Origin: Polyangiaceae bacterium
GTDB lineage: Bacteria; Myxococcota_A; Polyangia; Polyangiales; Polyangiaceae
Length of the DNA: 64,000 nt
Direction of reading: 5' to 3'
NCBI GenBank assembly: GCA_016719945.1
Contig: JADJYE010000036.1
Coordinates: 40,591 to 104,590 of the forward strand
The notes beneath the pieces are model-generated. The model was not told the DNA's origin, searched no databases, and saw only the letters and a program-made list of their open reading frames with translations. Each line of letters opens with the position of its first letter. Position 1 is the first letter of the stretch. Below, piece after piece: positions 1 through 8,571 of this stretch. A program made the position numbers and the translations under genes.

Positions 1-221
1 AGAGCGAGCTCGCGCCCATCTGGGCTGCGCTCGGCCAGACCGCGAGAGGGCCGTTCGGCCCGGGTGGTTCGGCCGAGACGCTGCCTGCGGTCAACTGGCT
101 CCCGAGCTCCACCCCGGTGCTGCTCGCGCTCGCCGTCGAGGAAGGTGGCAGCGACTCCGGCGTGCCGCGTGAGCGCGCGGTGATCGCCCTCCGGATCGTC
201 GGCTTGGGGGCGGCCCAGTGA
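1..221 (+). CDS. C-terminal end of an unrecognised protein (partial)
   Basis: An open frame runs in from the left edge (first full codon at base 3) and stops with TGA at 219-221, giving the last 72 residues of a protein. The fragment has Gly/Ala/Pro-rich stretches and no motif I recognise. Its stop overlaps the GTG start of the following ABC ATPase by 4 nt (GTGA), so it is probably the upstream member of the same operon and translationally coupled to it. No function can be assigned from this piece. Confidence 0.6.
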   Translation, partial: SELAPIWAALGQTARGPFGPGGSAETLPAVNWLPSSTPVLLALAVEEGGSDSGVPRERAVIALRIVGLGAAQ

Positions 222-1198
222 CCGCCGCGATTCGCGTGCGTCACCTGTGGCACCGGTTCGGCGCCTTCGAGGTGCTGCGCGACGTGAGCTTCGAGGTCGG
301 GCGCGGCGAGATCTTCGGCTTCATCGGGCCGAACGGCGCCGGCAAGACGACGACCATCAGGGTCATGGCGACCCTGCTCGAGCCCACCGCCGGGCGCGTG
401 GAGATCGAGGGGGTCGACGTGACCCTCGACCCAGACTCGGTGCGCCGCGCGCTCGGCTACATGCCCGATCACGCGGGCATCTATGAGCGGGTGACCGTGC
501 GCGAGTACCTCGAGTTCTTCGCGGACGCCTACGGCGTGAAGGGCGCGTCGGTCGTCGACGCGGTCCTCGAGCTCACCGACCTCGGCCGCATCACCGACAA
601 GGTGGTGGCCACCATGTCGAAGGGTCAGAAGCAGCGGCTCCAGCTCGCGCGCATCCTGTTGCACGACCCGAGCGTGCTCATCCTCGATGAGCCCGCGAGC
701 GACCTCGACCCGCGCGCGCGCATCGAGATGCGAAACCTGCTGATGGAGCTGAGGAGCCTCGGCAAGACCATCCTCCTGTCGAGCCACATCCTCACCGAGC
801 TCTCCGACGTGTGCACCTCCGTCGCCATCCTCGAGCGCGGGCAGATCGTCGTCGCTGGCCCGATCGCCGATATCGCGGCCCGCTTCGAGGCCCAACGGGC
901 TGGCGTCGCCGTGGGCGCCGCGCACACCGAGGCGGCGCCGCGAGACCGGCGCCGCGTGAAGCTGCGGACCCTCGGCGCGCCCGAGGCGGCCGCGGACGCG
1001 AGCCGTGCCGCGGCGGGCGTCGTCGACGTCGAGGTCTCCGGCGGCCTGCTCCTCGTCACGCTCGCTGGGGGTGATGCGCTCGTCGCCGGGCTCGTCGAGC
1101 ACCTCGTGCGGAGCGGCGTCGGCGTGGTCGGCGTGGAGCAAGAGCGCAACGAGCTAGAGCGGATCTTCCTCGAGGCCACGAAGGGAGACATGCATTGA
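218..1198 (+). CDS. ABC transporter ATP-binding protein
   Basis: 326-residue ATPase subunit, likely energising the permease encoded next. Seen: Walker A GPNGAGKTT near residue 39, a signature motif written MSKGQ (instead of LSGGQ) near residue 132, Walker B VLILDEP near 152, and an H-loop (SSH) near 188. After the nucleotide-binding domain (about 5-220) there is a C-terminal extension of about 100 residues without recognisable motifs, as often seen in exporter ATPases of the ABC-2 type. GTG start overlapping the upstream stop by 4 nt; its own stop overlaps the TTG start of the permease. The substrate is unknown; the ABC-2 exporter type is inferred from the partner. Confidence 0.9.
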   Translation: MTAAIRVRHLWHRFGAFEVLRDVSFEVGRGEIFGFIGPNGAGKTTTIRVMATLLEPTAGRVEIEGVDVTLDPDSVRRALGYMPDHAGIYERVTVREYLEFFADAYGVKGASVVDAVLELTDLGRITDKVVATMSKGQKQRLQLARILLHDPSVLILDEPASDLDPRARIEMRNLLMELRSLGKTILLSSHILTELSDVCTSVAILERGQIVVAGPIADIAARFEAQRAGVAVGAAHTEAAPRDRRRVKLRTLGAPEAAADASRAAAGVVDVEVSGGLLLVTLAGGDALVAGLVEHLVRSGVGVVGVEQERNELERIFLEATKGDMH

Positions 1199-2907
1199 GC
1201 GACGCCGCTCCCGGCGAGCCGCGCGCGGCGCCGCGACCGACCCACCCGCTCGCGGCGTGGCTCGAGCGCGTGTTGCGCGACCCCAACCCCATCCTGATGC
1301 GCGAGCTGAGGCAGTCGGCGCGCCTCGTCCGCACGCCGTTCATCCTCATGGGCCTCACGATCGTGATGACGCTCATCATCGCGGGGGTCGGCGGCAGCGT
1401 CGCTCAGAGCGCGCGCCCGGCGCTGGTGGGGCAGGCGCTCTTCCACGCGTTCTTCTCGATCGCCTTCTTCGTCGTCGCGTGGGCCGGCCCCGCTGTCGCG
1501 GCGAACGCGATCGCGTCCGAGCGGGAGGGGCGCACCTGGGAGGCCTTGTTGCTCACGGGCATGAGGCCTGTCGAGATCGCGCGTGGGAAGTTCCTCGCCG
1601 CGTTCGTGGCGGTCGCCTCGTACATCGTCTCGGTCGCGCCCGTGGGCGGGCTGTGCTTCCTGTTCGGAGGCGTCGATTTCCTCGAGGTGATGATCGCGTT
1701 CTTCTATCTCTTCGTCTTCGCCGCGCTGTCCGTCGCCTTTGGCCTCGCCGTGAGCTCCAAGCTCGCCACGTCGCGAGGCGCGATCGTGGTGACCTTGCTG
1801 CTCGCCGTACCGATCAGCGGCATGGCGTTCGGCATGTTCGGCCCTGCTCTCGGCGCTGGCATCCACGAGCTGTGGAGCCGCGTGCCGCAGGGCGTCCCCG
1901 TCTGGCTGCCGCTGGCGTACGTGCGCGGAGAGCTCGGCCAAGAGTACGTCCTCATCCTCATCGTCGCGCCGATCGTCGGCATCGCGCTCCCAGGCTGGTT
2001 TCTGTACGCCTCGATGGTCGCGAACCTCACCGAGCCGAGCGACGATCGCTCGTCGGGCCTCAAGAGGTGGCTGATCGGCACGACCCTGGTCTTGCTCGCC
2101 GCGGCGATCGCCGGGCAGGTCAGCATGAGGACCGCCGACGCCGCCGCCATCGCGTTCATCGTCGAGCTCATGCTGCTGCTGCTGTTCTTCATCTTCGCGG
2201 TCGGCGTGTTCATGGGCGAGCCGCTCGGAACGTCGAGGAGGGTGCGCCACCGCTGGGCGCGCGAGGGGACCTCGGCGCTCGCGCGCTGGCTCGGGCCGTC
2301 GATGGAGCGCACGTTCGTGCTCCTGCTCGCCGGCGCCGTGGCGTCGATGGCCATCCTCGGCGTCGTGACCTTTTCCTCGGCGGCCTGGCGCAGCACCACC
2401 GCCTCCGCGTTCGAGTACACGGCGCTCTCGCGGTTCGGCGGCTACGTCTGTGGGTTTTGTCTGTTCTGCATCGGGCTGGGCGCGTGGCTCCGCTCGCGGT
2501 CGAACAACCTGTTCGGTGTCCGGCTGCTCTATGCGGTCATCCTGGGCGGGCTCGCCGTCGTTCCGTGGATCGTCGCCGCCCTCTTCGGCCTGGCCTCGAG
2601 GGGGAGCGACGCCGCCCTGCTGCTCGCCGCGCCTTCTCCGTTCTTCATCTTCGTTCTGCTCGACAGCCAGCCCCCCGATGCCGCTCACGAGGTCGGGGTG
2701 GCGCTGTCCCTGCTCTGGGCGGCCAGCGGGCTTTCGCTGTTCGTCGCGGGCGCGCGCACGGCGCGGGGAGCGCTGGCTGCGTGGGACCGGCAGGTCGCCG
2801 CCGAGCAAGATATCTACGACCACGAAGACTCGGCCGCCGGGCAGGCTCCCGTGCCCAGCGACGGCGCGCCCGCCCCGGAGCCAGGAGACTCGGCCCCGGT
2901 TCCCTGA
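1195..2907 (+). CDS. ABC-2 type transporter permease
   Basis: 570-residue polytopic membrane protein, the probable membrane partner of the preceding ATPase. After a cytoplasmic N-terminus rich in Ala/Pro comes the segment NPILMRELRQ, characteristic of ABC-2 permeases just before the first helix. About ten or more hydrophobic helices follow, and a hydrophilic Pro/Ala/Asp tail ends the protein. A TTG start (1195) overlaps the ATPase stop, indicating coupled translation. The cytosolic loop ASEREGRTWEALLLTGM matches the pattern seen in Gld/Nos-type ABC-2 permeases. Cargo cannot be inferred. Confidence 0.85.
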   Translation: MSDAAPGEPRAAPRPTHPLAAWLERVLRDPNPILMRELRQSARLVRTPFILMGLTIVMTLIIAGVGGSVAQSARPALVGQALFHAFFSIAFFVVAWAGPAVAANAIASEREGRTWEALLLTGMRPVEIARGKFLAAFVAVASYIVSVAPVGGLCFLFGGVDFLEVMIAFFYLFVFAALSVAFGLAVSSKLATSRGAIVVTLLLAVPISGMAFGMFGPALGAGIHELWSRVPQGVPVWLPLAYVRGELGQEYVLILIVAPIVGIALPGWFLYASMVANLTEPSDDRSSGLKRWLIGTTLVLLAAAIAGQVSMRTADAAAIAFIVELMLLLLFFIFAVGVFMGEPLGTSRRVRHRWAREGTSALARWLGPSMERTFVLLLAGAVASMAILGVVTFSSAAWRSTTASAFEYTALSRFGGYVCGFCLFCIGLGAWLRSRSNNLFGVRLLYAVILGGLAVVPWIVAALFGLASRGSDAALLLAAPSPFFIFVLLDSQPPDAAHEVGVALSLLWAASGLSLFVAGARTARGALAAWDRQVAAEQDIYDHEDSAAGQAPVPSDGAPAPEPGDSAPVP

Positions 2908-2947
2908 CGCCTCGCGGTCCGCGCCGTGCTAGGTCACGCGCGTCCGA

Positions 2948-3913
2948 ATGCGCCGCACGGTCCGCGCCCTCTCGACGTTCCTCCTCGCCGTCCTCCCGTT
3001 GACGATGGCGTCGACCTTCTCCGCGCGAGAGGTGGCCGCCGCGCCGACGGCGCACAAGAGCAGCGCCAAGAAGTCCGGGGGGGACGACAAGAAGAAGTCG
3101 AAGAAGGTCGACTTCAGCAAGCTCGAGCAGCTCTCCCGCTTCACGACGAAGTTCAAGTGTTGCGAGCCGCGCAGCAAGAACATCGCGCGCATCGCGAAGC
3201 TGATGGACGGCGTGGTCGTGGAGCCGGGGCGCGCCTTCAGCGTCAACCATTTCATCGGCGCTCGAACCGAGGACAAGGGCTTCGTGCTCGCCCCCAGCAT
3301 CCTCGACCTCGAGTACACCGAGACCGTCGGTGGGGGCGTCTCGCAGTTCGCGACGACGCTGTACAACGCCCTCTACGACGCGGGTTTTCCCGTCCTCGAG
3401 CACAAGCCTCACAGTCACTACATCTCGCGCTACCCCGACGGCGTCGAGGCCACGCTGTCGTGGCCTGGGCCCGACCTCGTGTTCAAGAACGACTCGGCGG
3501 CCCCGCTGGTGATCAAGACCGTCGTCGCGCGCGATCAGATCACGGTGAAGCTGTACGGCCTCACGCCGGGGCGGAAGGTCGAGCGCAAGCGCCCGGTCGT
3601 CCTCGAGCGCAGGGCGCCTCCCACCGAATTCGTCGCCGATCGCAGCGTGCCTCCTCGCAAGGAGAAGGTCGAGCGACCCGGTGCGCCTCGCAAGAGCGTC
3701 CAGGTCACCAGGGTCGTCGAGAACCCGGGCGGCAAGCGCCGCGTCGACGAGGACATCGTCGTCTACCTGTCGTCCAAGCGGGTCGTGCGCGTGCACCCGT
3801 GCCGCCTGCCGAAGGGCCACAAGGACTACACGGGCGAGAGCTGCTTCCCGAAGAAGAAGGCGAAGAAGGCCTCTGCTGACAAGAGCGGGGCCGCGGCGAA
3901 AGACCGGGACTAG
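2948..3913 (+). CDS. VanW family secreted protein
   Basis: 321 residues with an N-terminal signal peptide (about 1-32), a Lys/Ser-rich linker, then a VanW domain (about 55-205). The VanW signature is clear: AFSVNHFIGARTEDKGF, then ETVGGGVSQFATTLYNAL and the downstream HSHYISRYPDGVEATL block. The C-terminus is basic and carries two cysteines in a short segment (HPCRLPKGH and GESCFP). VanW is found in some vancomycin-resistance clusters and widely elsewhere; its biochemical role is not established, and no van genes are near. Located 40 nt after the ABC permease. The ATG at 2948 is chosen because the signal peptide follows it directly. Confidence 0.85.
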   Translation: MRRTVRALSTFLLAVLPLTMASTFSAREVAAAPTAHKSSAKKSGGDDKKKSKKVDFSKLEQLSRFTTKFKCCEPRSKNIARIAKLMDGVVVEPGRAFSVNHFIGARTEDKGFVLAPSILDLEYTETVGGGVSQFATTLYNALYDAGFPVLEHKPHSHYISRYPDGVEATLSWPGPDLVFKNDSAAPLVIKTVVARDQITVKLYGLTPGRKVERKRPVVLERRAPPTEFVADRSVPPRKEKVERPGAPRKSVQVTRVVENPGGKRRVDEDIVVYLSSKRVVRVHPCRLPKGHKDYTGESCFPKKKAKKASADKSGAAAKDRD

Positions 3914-4052
3914 CGGCGAAGCGAAAGGGGAGCCCGCCGGTCTTCGGCGAGAGCCTCCCGTCCCCAGGGTCCCGCAGCCGCGACGACGTGAATGAGCGCG
4001 CCTCGGGAAGAATCGGGTGCGTCCTCGGGCGAGCGCGGCTACGAAACGGTGC

Positions 4053-5111
4053 ATGCTGCGAGCGAAGATCCTGGGCCTCGGTTCCTACGTTCCTGACCGA
4101 GTGGTCACCAACGAGGAGCTGGCGTTCCTCGACGAGAAGCACGTGCGCCAGCCCGAGCGACAGAGCGAGACGACCGACGCGTGGGTCCGCAAGCGCACCG
4201 GCATCGAAGAGCGCCGCTACGTCGCCAACGACGGCGAGACGGCGACGAGCGATCTCGCCCTGCACGCCGCGCGCCGCGCGCTGGATGACGCCGGGGTCAC
4301 CGCGGAGGAGATCGACTGCATCATCCTCGGGACCCTGAGCCCCGACATCCATTTCCCAGGCACCGCGATCTTCCTCCAGCGCAAGCTCGGCATCGCCCGG
4401 GAAGACGGCTGCGCCTGCTACGACATCCGGCAGCAGTGCAGCGCGTTCCTCTATGGGATGCAGATGGCCGACGCCTTCATCCGCTCCGGCATTCACAAGA
4501 GGGTGCTGCTCGTCGGCGCCGAGCTGCACAGCCACTCGCTCGACTACACGTCGCGCGGCCGCGACGTGACCGCGCTGTTCGGCGACGGAGCCGGGGCGAT
4601 GGTGCTCGGCCCCGAGGAGACCGACGACCCGCGCGCCGGCGTGCTCTACACGAAGGTCGGCGCAGACGGCACGGGCGCCTGGGATCTCCACCTCAAGGTC
4701 TTCGACGTGCGCAAGATGCCCCACTTCCTGCGCGACGAGGAGACGCACGACCCGAAGAACGTCTACCCGCAGATGGACGGCAAGCGAGTCTTCCTCAACG
4801 CCGTGCGCGCGATGTGCATGACGACCAAGGCGGCGCTCGAGCAGCTCGGCCTCACGTGGGCCGACGTCGACTGGTTCGTACCGCACCAGGCCAACCTGCG
4901 GATCAACGAGGCGGTGGTGCAATACGCCGAGATCCCTCCCGAGAAGGCCCTCAACAGCATCCAGGTCTACGGCAACACCACCGCCGCCACGCTCCCCCTC
5001 ACCATCGATCACCACCGCAAGAAGGGCACCGTGAAGCGCGGTGATCTCATCCTGTCGAGCGTCTTCGGGGCTGGGTTCACCTACGGCGCTGCGGTCTATC
5101 GCTTCGGGTGA
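4053..5111 (+). CDS. 3-oxoacyl-ACP synthase III family protein (FabH-like)
   Basis: 352-residue thiolase-fold enzyme expected to condense an acyl-CoA starter with malonyl-ACP or a related substrate. The KAS III catalytic triad is visible: Cys129 in QQCSAF, His278 in VPHQAN and Asn308 in YGNTTAA. The GDGAGAMVLG loop typical of the family is also present. The start at 4053 is chosen over upstream in-frame codons because MLRAKILGLGSYVP is the conserved N-terminus. The next gene is a fatty acid desaturase, suggesting a role in membrane or specialised lipid synthesis. The exact substrate (branched starters, hydrocarbon-type condensation or ordinary FabH) cannot be told. Confidence 0.9.
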   Translation: MLRAKILGLGSYVPDRVVTNEELAFLDEKHVRQPERQSETTDAWVRKRTGIEERRYVANDGETATSDLALHAARRALDDAGVTAEEIDCIILGTLSPDIHFPGTAIFLQRKLGIAREDGCACYDIRQQCSAFLYGMQMADAFIRSGIHKRVLLVGAELHSHSLDYTSRGRDVTALFGDGAGAMVLGPEETDDPRAGVLYTKVGADGTGAWDLHLKVFDVRKMPHFLRDEETHDPKNVYPQMDGKRVFLNAVRAMCMTTKAALEQLGLTWADVDWFVPHQANLRINEAVVQYAEIPPEKALNSIQVYGNTTAATLPLTIDHHRKKGTVKRGDLILSSVFGAGFTYGAAVYRFG

Positions 5112-5278
5112 TGGGTCGCCTCCTGGCGACTGTCGAACGCTCGACGGCTTCCTGCTCGGCTGCCAGGCAGACCCCCGACCCGGGCCGAAAGCGCCGCGTA
5201 ATCTTCTACGCACCGTCGTCGAAAAGCTGACAGAGGACTTGCCTCGGATTTGCTTTCGGGGCATTCGTGCCGTCGTCC

Positions 5279-6361
5279 ATGGAGTCCGCCCTCTCCCTCG
5301 AGCCCTCTTCGCTGCGGGATTCGACGAACCCCCCGGCTTCGGTGCCCCCCTCCCCCAAGGCCGCGGCGGCCAAGGCCGCGGCCGCTGCGCGCGCCGCGGA
5401 GGGCCGAGCGCTCGTCGAGTCGACGAAGGCCTACACCGACGAGGACGTCGCGCAGAGCTGGCGCCACCTCACCGTCGTGATCCTCGCCATCGCGGCGTTC
5501 ACCTCGGTCGCAGCGCTCGCGCCCTACTGGCCGGTTCGCCTTGCGGCGGCCGTCGTCGACGGCCTGCTCATCGTCAGGCTGTTCATCGTCTACCACGACT
5601 TCATGCATGGCGCGATCCTGCGGGGGTCGCGCGCAGCGAAGCTGATCTTGAGCGTGTATGGCGTGCTCGTGATGGCACCGCCGAGGGTCTGGAAAGAGAC
5701 GCACAACTATCACCACGCGCACACCGCGCAGATCGTCGGCTCCCACATCGGCTCGTTCCCTGTGGTGACCGTCGAGATGTGGAAGAAGATGCGCGGCGTC
5801 GACCGGCTCAAGTACCGCATCGTCCGCCACCCGCTCACCATCCTCTTTGGGTACGTGCCGATCTTCATGATCGGGATGTGCGTCAACTCGCTGCGAAAAT
5901 CGGTGGTTCGCTACTGGGACTCAGCCGTCGCGCTCGCGGTCAACTGGGGGATGACTGCCGTCTTGATTTGGCAGTTCGGCCTGGCCACTGCGTTCTTCGC
6001 GTACATCCTGCCGCTCATGGTGGCGACCGCCGCCGGCGGCTACCTCTTCTACGCGCAGCACAACTTCCCCGACATGGCGCTGCAGCCCCGGCACGAGTGG
6101 ACGTACGCGAAGGCGGCCCTCGAGTCGTCGTCGTTCATGCCGATGGGCCCGGTGATGCAGTGGTTTACCGGCAATATCGGCTTCCACCACGTGCACCACC
6201 TGAACCCGCAGATCCCTTTTTATCGGCTGCCCGAGACCATGGCGTCGATGAAAGAGCTGCAGTCCCCGGGGCAGACGAGTCTCAAGCCGTGGGACGTGTG
6301 GAAGTGCCTGAGCCTCAAGCTCTGGGATCCCACTGCGAACAAGATGGTCGGTTATCCGTGA
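5279..6361 (+). CDS. membrane fatty acid desaturase
   Basis: About 360 residues. The three histidine boxes that bind the di-iron centre are present: HDFMHG near residue 106, HNYHHAH near 142 and HHVHH near 302. They are interleaved with hydrophobic helices, as expected for the membrane FA_desaturase superfamily. The N-terminal 50 residues are Ala/Pro/Lys-rich and probably disordered. Both GTG 5267 and ATG 5279 are possible starts; the ATG is preferred as the stronger codon. It follows the FabH-like gene by about 170 nt, so the two may cooperate in making unsaturated acyl chains. Regiospecificity cannot be inferred. Confidence 0.9.
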   Translation: MESALSLEPSSLRDSTNPPASVPPSPKAAAAKAAAAARAAEGRALVESTKAYTDEDVAQSWRHLTVVILAIAAFTSVAALAPYWPVRLAAAVVDGLLIVRLFIVYHDFMHGAILRGSRAAKLILSVYGVLVMAPPRVWKETHNYHHAHTAQIVGSHIGSFPVVTVEMWKKMRGVDRLKYRIVRHPLTILFGYVPIFMIGMCVNSLRKSVVRYWDSAVALAVNWGMTAVLIWQFGLATAFFAYILPLMVATAAGGYLFYAQHNFPDMALQPRHEWTYAKAALESSSFMPMGPVMQWFTGNIGFHHVHHLNPQIPFYRLPETMASMKELQSPGQTSLKPWDVWKCLSLKLWDPTANKMVGYP

Positions 6362-6386
6362 CTGTCGATTGACAGGCTCGGGTCGG

Positions 6387-6869
6387 GTGTGGTTCGTGGA
6401 CGCTGTGCAGAACCCCCTCCAGAACGACATCCGCAAGCTCGTCGACAACTTCGTCACCGAGCTCGAAGCTCTCTTCCGCCAGCGGGCCTTGGCCACCGTC
6501 ATGACCGCCCTGAGCAGCGGCGCTCGGCCCGCCGCCCGACCGGCCCCTGCCGCGAGGAAGGTGGCCGCGAAGGCTGCCCCCGCCCCCAAGGCGAGCGCCC
6601 AGCGCCCTCCGACCGGTCGGGTGAAGGCCGCCGGCAAGCGCGTCCGCCGTTCCCCCGAGCAGCTCGAGTCGGTCGCCAACGCCATCGCCGACTACGTCGC
6701 GCAGCACCCGGGCCAGCGCGGCGAGCAGATCAAGGCCGCGCTCAAGCTGCGAACCAACGATTGGGCGCTTCCAGTGAAGAAGCTGCTCGACGAGGGGCGC
6801 ATCACCGCGAAGGGCGAGAAACGCTCGACCACCTACAGCATCAAGTCCTCGAAACCGGGCAGTAAATAG
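6387..6869 (+). CDS. small basic protein with possible winged-helix domain
   Basis: About 160 residues. An N-terminal helical segment (DIRKLVDNFVTELEALFRQR) is followed by an Ala/Pro/Lys-rich linker (about 45-90). The C-terminal portion, from SPEQLESVANAIADYV through GEQIKAALKL to the end, looks like a winged-helix DNA-binding fold with a short Lys/Ser-rich tail. The layout resembles regulator or nucleoid-associated proteins found in myxobacteria, but I cannot name a family. Several weak GTG/TTG starts exist (6369 TTG, 6387 GTG, 6396 GTG), so the exact N-terminus is uncertain. Only a few bases separate it from the desaturase gene. Confidence 0.65.
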   Translation: MWFVDAVQNPLQNDIRKLVDNFVTELEALFRQRALATVMTALSSGARPAARPAPAARKVAAKAAPAPKASAQRPPTGRVKAAGKRVRRSPEQLESVANAIADYVAQHPGQRGEQIKAALKLRTNDWALPVKKLLDEGRITAKGEKRSTTYSIKSSKPGSK

Positions 6870-6886
6870 GCGCCTGTCGCAGGCGC
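6870..6886 (+). terminator. short hairpin after the small basic protein gene
   Basis: A perfect 7-bp stem (GCGCCTG / CAGGCGC) with a 3-nt loop begins at the base after the stop codon. No clear U-tract follows (TTGGG), so termination is only suggested. Confidence 0.35.
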
Positions 6887-7071
6887 TTGGGCGTACCTGG
6901 CGCGGTGGCCCTGGCCAAGTGACTAGCGCGCGGGCGTCATGCCGGCGCAACAAATTCAGCACGTTCCCGCCGCCGATCGAGGGGGCGAATCGGCGGGGGC
7001 GAACGTACGTCCATCAGACCAGCTCCGCGGCACCGCGGGGCCGTTGAGCTCAGCCTTCACGGAGATAGAAC

Positions 7072-7641
7072 ATGCTTGGATCGGTCAGGACCTTGTCGGT
7101 CGCGCTCGCCATGACGGTCGGCGCTGCGGGTTGCATCCTCGTCGACACCGACGGGGACGAGATTGGCGGCTTCGGCGAGGGGGGTTCGTCGGGCAACTCC
7201 ATCGGCGGCTTCGGTGAGGGTGGGGGCACGGTCGACTGCCTCGATGACTTCGGCTCGCCGGAGTCGTGCTTCACCGACTGTGAAGGTGTGTCGAACTGCA
7301 ACGGCGTCGACTACTTCAAGGCCGGCGTCGCCGAGGAGCTCGTCGCCTGTCTCAACACCCTGAACCCCTCGACCTGCACGTTCATCGACGACGTCATCAA
7401 CACGTGCACGATCGATGCTCTCTCGGCCGCGTGTTACGACGACGACTCGGGCTTCTATTGCAGCGACATCGCCACCGCCTGCGGGGTCGTGGACGACAGC
7501 GTCTGGCAGACCGAGTGCGGACCGTACCTCGACGGGCTGAGCGTCTCCGGCAAGGACGTGTTCTCCGCCTGTCAGATCGACGCCTGCAACGGCGGCGAGG
7601 GCGTTGACCTCGGGTCTTGCCTCTTCGTCCTCTACCCCTGA
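7072..7641 (+). CDS. cysteine-rich lipoprotein
   Basis: 189 residues. The signal peptide ends in a lipobox (GAAGC, Cys about 21), so the protein should be lipid-anchored. After it comes a Gly/Ser linker with a repeated GGFGEGG motif, then a compact domain with more than a dozen cysteines (for example DCLDDFGSPESCFTDCEG), suggesting a disulfide-stabilised extracytoplasmic domain. No family is recognised. A GGAG ribosome-binding site precedes the ATG by about 8 nt. It stands alone between a 200-nt upstream gap and the DUF58 gene. Confidence 0.75.
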   Translation: MLGSVRTLSVALAMTVGAAGCILVDTDGDEIGGFGEGGSSGNSIGGFGEGGGTVDCLDDFGSPESCFTDCEGVSNCNGVDYFKAGVAEELVACLNTLNPSTCTFIDDVINTCTIDALSAACYDDDSGFYCSDIATACGVVDDSVWQTECGPYLDGLSVSGKDVFSACQIDACNGGEGVDLGSCLFVLYP

Positions 7642-7697
7642 GGCGCGCTCGACCGGGTCGGGCGGCGGTGTAGGCTCTCCCCCGTGGGAGCCTCTCG

Positions 7698-8570
7698 TTG
7701 AAATCCCTGCTCGACCCGGCCTTCGTCGCCGAGCTCGAGGTGCTGCGCAGGCGCCTCGAGGTTCGCGCGCGGTCTGGCCGCATGGGCGAGCGGGGGGCTC
7801 GGCGCCGAGGGGCGTCGGTCGAGTTCGAAGACCACCGTCCATACGCGCCGGGTGACGACCTGCGGCGCATCGACTGGGCAGCCTACGCCCGCTCTGGCGA
7901 GCCCGTTCTCAAGTTGTTTCGCGCAGACGAGGACGTCGTCGTGCGCCTCGTCTGCGACGCGTCGCTCTCGATGCGGGTGGGGAACCCATCGAAGCTCGAG
8001 GCCGCGAAGCGCATCGCGGCGGCCATCGGCTACATGGCCCTCGCGGGCGGGGAGCGAGCGCAGCTCGTCGAGGCGACGGACCGCGCCGCGATCCGAAGCG
8101 CCTCTAGCCGCGGAAAGGCCGGGTTGGCTGCGCTCTTGCGTGCGGTCTCGGAGGTCGGGCCCTCAGGCAAGACCGATCTCGGGGCCGCGATCGACGCCGT
8201 GTTGCGCCGCTCCGGGCGCCCGGGTGCGCTCGTCGTCATCAGCGACTTCTTCGATCCAGGCCCGGTGATCCCCGCGCTGACCAAGGCGAGCGCGGCGGGG
8301 CACGACGTCTCGCTCGTCCAGGTGCTCGCGCCCGAAGAGCTCGACCCGACGCTCGAGGGCGACCTCACGCTGCAAGACGTCGAGACCGGCGACGTGCTCG
8401 ACGTGACGGTCGACGGGGCGGCGATCCTCGCCTACCGCGACCGCCTCCACCAGCTCTTCTCTGGGCTTCGCGCGCACGCGAGGCGGTTCGGCTCGGCGTA
8501 TGTCCGCGCGTTGAGCGATGGGCCGCTCGAGCCGGTCGTCCGCGGCTTCGTAGCCAAAGAGGTCGCCTGA
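7698..8570 (+). CDS. DUF58 domain-containing protein
   Basis: 290 residues. The DUF58 signature is clear: RRGASVEFEDHRPYAPGDD followed by RRIDWAAYARSGE, then a vWA-like segment starting VVVRLVCDASLSM. In other bacteria DUF58 proteins are encoded beside MoxR AAA ATPases and BatA-type membrane proteins and are thought to act in chaperone-like metal or complex assembly. Here the next gene, 1 nt away, encodes a BatA-like fusion, matching that arrangement, but no MoxR gene lies in the window. A TTG start at 7698 gives the conserved N-terminus KSLLDPAFVAELE. Confidence 0.88.
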   Translation: MKSLLDPAFVAELEVLRRRLEVRARSGRMGERGARRRGASVEFEDHRPYAPGDDLRRIDWAAYARSGEPVLKLFRADEDVVVRLVCDASLSMRVGNPSKLEAAKRIAAAIGYMALAGGERAQLVEATDRAAIRSASSRGKAGLAALLRAVSEVGPSGKTDLGAAIDAVLRRSGRPGALVVISDFFDPGPVIPALTKASAAGHDVSLVQVLAPEELDPTLEGDLTLQDVETGDVLDVTVDGAAILAYRDRLHQLFSGLRAHARRFGSAYVRALSDGPLEPVVRGFVAKEVA

Positions 8571-8571
8571 T

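Noticed and set aside
625..2823. Long minus-strand open frame opposite the ABC transporter genes
   Set aside because: Sequence is Arg/Glu/Gly/His-rich antisense of clear coding genes; a typical high-GC shadow frame.
2948..3913. Vancomycin resistance cluster
   Set aside because: Only a VanW-family protein is present; no VanH/A/X or VanRS genes are nearby.
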